A stretch of 15,786 bases of DNA from Candidatus Bathyarchaeota archaeon (GTDB lineage Archaea > Thermoproteota > Bathyarchaeia > 40CM-2-53-6), in assembly GCA_005888695.1 (NCBI GenBank), contig VBBH01000100.1, forward strand, positions 1-15,786. The letters run 5' to 3'. Shown here in pieces: positions 13,671-15,786 of the stretch (the first letter of the stretch is position 1; every line of letters starts with the position of its first letter). Below the pieces are notes generated by a model. That model was not told the DNA's origin and did no database searches. It saw nothing but the letters and a program-made list of their open reading frames with translations. A program made the translations under genes and the position numbers.

Positions 13671-14753
13671 ATGAAGGAGAGGAAGGAGAAAGTTCTCTCC
13701 TCCCTCCGAGAAATGGGCTCAGACGTTTACGGCCAATTGCTCAAGAACGACTTTCCATCCGTCAAGATGCCGAGCCGCTCCATAGCAAACATCCTCTACG
13801 ACGACAAGACACGACAGTACATACTGGGTAAGAGGAGCGTGAAGAGAAGCGCCAGGAACGTCCGCCACATTCGACCCTTCACACAATTATTATGGACAGC
13901 CATGTTCGTCGATGAGTTGACGGAGCAGAACAAGACGAGCACACTTCGAGACGTTTTCTACTCAGCCCAGGCATACGAGATGGATTTCCAAGACCAGCAA
14001 GAAAGTGACAATCTCATTACTGATCTCGAGTCGGTGGTTCGGTTCTCTCGCGAAGACTTCAATGTCTACCCTGAAGAACGCAGTGCAATATTCGGCGACC
14101 TGACCGTCGAATACACAGTCCCGGGGTATGAAGGCCGGCAGCTGAATCTGACCAGCCACCCCGACGGCGTCATGATCGGCCCCGCCCTCACAACCGCGGA
14201 CTTTGTTCGGCCAGACAAGAGAAGGGTGGACAAGGTGATCGCGATAGAGAAAGGCGGTCTCTTTACAAGGTTCATCGAAGAACGAGTCCATCAACGCTAC
14301 AAGGCGCTCCTTATACATACAGCAGGCCAAGCCCCGAGAGCCACGCGGTTCATCCTGAGGAGACTTAACCAGGAACTGGAATTGCCGGTTTACATATTCA
14401 CTGACGGTGATCCATGGGGCATGCATATTGCCATGGTCATAATCTCGGGCAGCGCCAACGCTGCACATTTGCGGGACCTCAATACTCCGGATGCTGTCTG
14501 GAGCGGCGTCTGGGCCACAGACATTGTAGACTACAAACTACCAAGCGACCCACTGACCGATCTAGACATAAAAAGGCTCAACGAGTTGGAGAAAGATCCA
14601 CGTTACAAAGGTAGCATGTGGAATCGTGAAATCGATACGTTCCGGAAGATCAGAAAGAAGTCAGAGCAAGAAGCCTTCAGCAGATATGGACTCACCTACA
14701 TAGTCGACAAGTATCTTCCAGAGAAGCTGAAGGTCAAACCGGAAAAAGCCTAG
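13671..14753 (+). CDS. top6A: DNA topoisomerase VI subunit A (Spo11-like)
   Basis: A 360-residue DNA-cleaving subunit. The winged-helix domain contains STLRDVFYSAQ, with Tyr97 as the catalytic tyrosine that joins DNA 5' ends. The Toprim domain has AIEKGGLF with Glu193 and FTDGDPWGMHI with Asp245 and Asp247 for Mg2+. Length is normal and all catalytic residues are present. Together with Top6B it relaxes and decatenates DNA by double-strand passage, and is the archaeal relative of eukaryotic Spo11. ATG 13671 lies seven bases after the top6B stop, without a Shine-Dalgarno sequence. Last gene of the RIO1-KH-top6B-top6A run. Confidence 0.97.
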   Translation: MKERKEKVLSSLREMGSDVYGQLLKNDFPSVKMPSRSIANILYDDKTRQYILGKRSVKRSARNVRHIRPFTQLLWTAMFVDELTEQNKTSTLRDVFYSAQAYEMDFQDQQESDNLITDLESVVRFSREDFNVYPEERSAIFGDLTVEYTVPGYEGRQLNLTSHPDGVMIGPALTTADFVRPDKRRVDKVIAIEKGGLFTRFIEERVHQRYKALLIHTAGQAPRATRFILRRLNQELELPVYIFTDGDPWGMHIAMVIISGSANAAHLRDLNTPDAVWSGVWATDIVDYKLPSDPLTDLDIKRLNELEKDPRYKGSMWNREIDTFRKIRKKSEQEAFSRYGLTYIVDKYLPEKLKVKPEKA

Positions 14754-14786
14754 TTGAATACTTCAATATTCGCAAAATTTCTTGCA

Positions 14787-14796
14787 TGCTTAAGCA
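14787..14796. repeat. Perfect 10-base palindrome upstream of the RNase H-like gene
   Basis: TGCTTAAGCA is self-complementary and sits 26 bases before the ATG at 14823. It is flanked by CAAAATTTC (14772-14780), the nearest A/T-rich candidate for a TATA box in the 69-base gap after top6A. An operator or chance. Confidence 0.25.
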
Positions 14797-14822
14797 ACTG
14801 ACCTCCGGCAGGCACCAAATCT

Positions 14823-15185
14823 ATGAAAATCTGGATTGATGGATCCGGAGCATTGTTACCCGGCCAGAAGGGGAAATACTGCATAATATTCGAAGACAGC
14901 TCCAAGATCAGGGGAACCCTAGAAAACGCTACGAACAATGAGATGGAATACTTCGCGCTTCTCCAAGCATTGAGAGATCCGAGGTCCAAGGGCGCGACGA
15001 TCTTCACCGACAGCAAACTTCTCGTTGGTCAGCTGCAAGACGGGTGGAAAGTCAACGCGCAGAATCTCAAAACGATATATGAAGAATGCAAAGGCCTTCT
15101 CAAGTCTCAACAAGCCAAGCTCGTTTGGGTCCCGAGGGAGGAAAACCTGGCTGGCAAGGAATTGGAGCGCCAAGTTAGTCGGTAA
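14823..15185 (+). CDS. Small RNase H-fold protein (ribonuclease HI-like), fourth acidic residue not visible
   Basis: A 120-residue protein with the RNase HI order: IWIDGSG (Asp6), TNNEMEY (Glu42 in the helix) and FTDSKLL (Asp63), followed by LVWVPREENLAGKELE. These three acids match E. coli Asp10, Glu48 and Asp70. The fourth acid, usually in an xNxxADxLA motif, is Gly111 here (ENLAGKEL); Glu113 or Glu115 might substitute. It would cleave the RNA strand of RNA-DNA hybrids if active. It is shorter than E. coli RNase HI and lacks the basic handle. It starts 69 bases after top6A and probably has its own promoter. The family call is good; the activity is uncertain. Confidence 0.82.
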   Translation: MKIWIDGSGALLPGQKGKYCIIFEDSSKIRGTLENATNNEMEYFALLQALRDPRSKGATIFTDSKLLVGQLQDGWKVNAQNLKTIYEECKGLLKSQQAKLVWVPREENLAGKELERQVSR

Positions 15186-15186
15186 A

Positions 15187-15210
15187 CAAACGCCCCCTTC
15201 TTCGCGTTTG
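15187..15210 (+). terminator. Hairpin just after the RNase H-like gene
   Basis: CAAACGC (15187-15193) and GCGTTTG (15204-15210) form a perfect 7-base stem with a 10-base pyrimidine-rich loop, beginning one base after the stop codon. No T-run follows, so it may be an RNA-stabilising 3' hairpin rather than an archaeal terminator. Confidence 0.4.
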
Positions 15211-15242
15211 ACACTGGCGATTGGGCTTCGTACAGGACGAAA

Positions 15243-15275
15243 GCCTAAATAAGAAAAAAGAGCAGTCTCTGCTCT
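15243..15275 (+). promoter_or_regulatory. proS: Promoter region of prolyl-tRNA synthetase with overlapping inverted repeat
   Basis: The A/T-rich CCTAAATAAGAAAAAAG at 15243-15259 is a TATA candidate that would place the transcription start near 15273 and leave a leader of about 25 bases before the GTG at 15298. Directly after it, AGAGCA (15259-15264) and TGCTCT (15270-15275) form a 6-base inverted repeat with a 5-base loop; CTCTG (15267-15271) can alternatively pair with CAGAG (15280-15284). The repeat spans the predicted start, as an operator might. Confidence 0.35.
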
Positions 15276-15297
15276 AGTTCAGAGTGATCCAATATGG

Positions 15298-15786
15298 GTG
15301 ACTCTCTTCCAGAACAAGCCTGCACCGAATAACCAGCAATTACTAGGCTCGAATTCTAAGAAAGATCGAAAGGATGCAACTTCAAAGGACCTAGGCATCA
15401 CAGCGCACAAGGCCGAGGACTTTTCAGAATGGTACACTCAGGTCGTGACCAAGGCTCAGCTGGCAGATTACTCAAGCGCCAAAGGTTTCATGGTGCTTAT
15501 GCCCTATGGATTCTCAATTTGGGAAAAGATCAGAGAGTACTTTGACCGAAGGATCAAGGAAACGGGACATTCCAACGCCTATTTTCCCCTGCTAATTCCT
15601 GAGCGACTGCTGAAAAAGGAGACAGAGCACTTTGCAGGCTTCACTCCGGAAGTATTTTGGGTGACCCATTCCGGAGATACAGAATTAGCCGAGAGACTCG
15701 CGGTACGACCCACTTCAGAGACGATTATTTACGAGTCCTACAGTAAATGGATCAAAAGCTGGCGAGACCTTCCCCTACTCATCAAC
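15298..15786 (+). CDS. proS: Prolyl-tRNA synthetase, archaeal type, N-terminal part (runs off the right edge)
   Basis: The frame is open from GTG 15298 to the window end (163 codons, no stop). It charges tRNA-Pro with proline. Family marks are FSEWYTQVVTKAQLADY near residue 41, the class II motif 1 region leading to NAYFPLLIPERLL, then LAVRPTSETIIYESYSKW (motif 2, RPTSE). This is the archaeal/eukaryotic-type ProRS. The GTG is the only usable start: the frame has a TAA at 15250-15252 and no other ATG, GTG or TTG before the conserved domain, and the ATG at 15294 is out of frame. The result is an extra, polar N-terminal segment of roughly 25-30 residues (NKPAPNNQQLLGSNSKKDRK) before the usual beginning near DLGITAHKAEDF. 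Confidence 0.93.
   Translation, partial: MTLFQNKPAPNNQQLLGSNSKKDRKDATSKDLGITAHKAEDFSEWYTQVVTKAQLADYSSAKGFMVLMPYGFSIWEKIREYFDRRIKETGHSNAYFPLLIPERLLKKETEHFAGFTPEVFWVTHSGDTELAERLAVRPTSETIIYESYSKWIKSWRDLPLLIN

Noticed and set aside
13962..14468. 168-codon minus-strand frame opposite top6A
   Set aside because: Antisense to the catalytic and Toprim parts of Top6A, with no recognisable domain; a shadow of the real gene.
15294..15332. ATG at 15294 as the start of prolyl-tRNA synthetase
   Set aside because: It is out of frame with the synthetase and reaches a stop after 12 codons.

Overview
This window is archaeal chromosome, most likely from the TACK/Thermoproteota side (a Nitrososphaeria/Thaumarchaeota-like or Bathyarchaeia-like heterotroph). 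The evidence is a set of information-processing genes: both subunits of DNA topoisomerase VI, a RIO1-type kinase, a two-KH-domain Dim2/Pno1-like ribosome-assembly protein, an archaeal-type prolyl-tRNA synthetase and a Trm112-like zinc protein whose N-terminus resembles thaumarchaeal versions. Many genes start with TTG or GTG, Shine-Dalgarno sequences are scarce, and genes are packed with 1-4 nt overlaps. The lineage below domain level is an inference.

Layout. (1) Positions 1-2073, minus strand: a DUF354 GT-B-like protein followed by a UDP-N-acetylhexosamine-type 6-dehydrogenase that runs off the left edge. (2) Positions 2344-4652, plus strand, divergent from the first pair: a 441-residue degenerate paralogue of nucleotide-sugar dehydrogenases that has lost its key active-site residues, overlapping by TTGA with a Gfo/Idh/MocA oxidoreductase. 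Together (1) and (2) look like a nucleotide-sugar/surface-glycan module. (3) Positions 4696-4971: a Trm112-like protein, convergent with the next block. (4) Positions 5022-10449: a complete branched-chain amino acid/amide-type ABC transporter, split into two divergent units, binding protein-LivG-LivF (minus) and LivH-LivM (plus), around a 156-bp promoter region. (5) Positions 10717-14753: RIO1 - KH protein - Top6B - Top6A, a tightly packed information-processing operon behind a strong TATA box and a long leader. (6) Positions 14823-15185: a small RNase H-fold protein lacking the usual fourth acidic residue. (7) Position 15298 to the right edge: the N-terminal part of prolyl-tRNA synthetase.

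No tRNA, rRNA, CRISPR array, insertion sequence or integrase was recognised. No gene-free stretch exceeds 300 bases; the two longest (2074-2343 and 10450-10716) hold promoter signals. The most unusual element is the active-site-less nucleotide-sugar dehydrogenase paralogue translationally coupled to an intact Gfo/Idh oxidoreductase. All functional statements come from reading motifs by eye; no database search was run.
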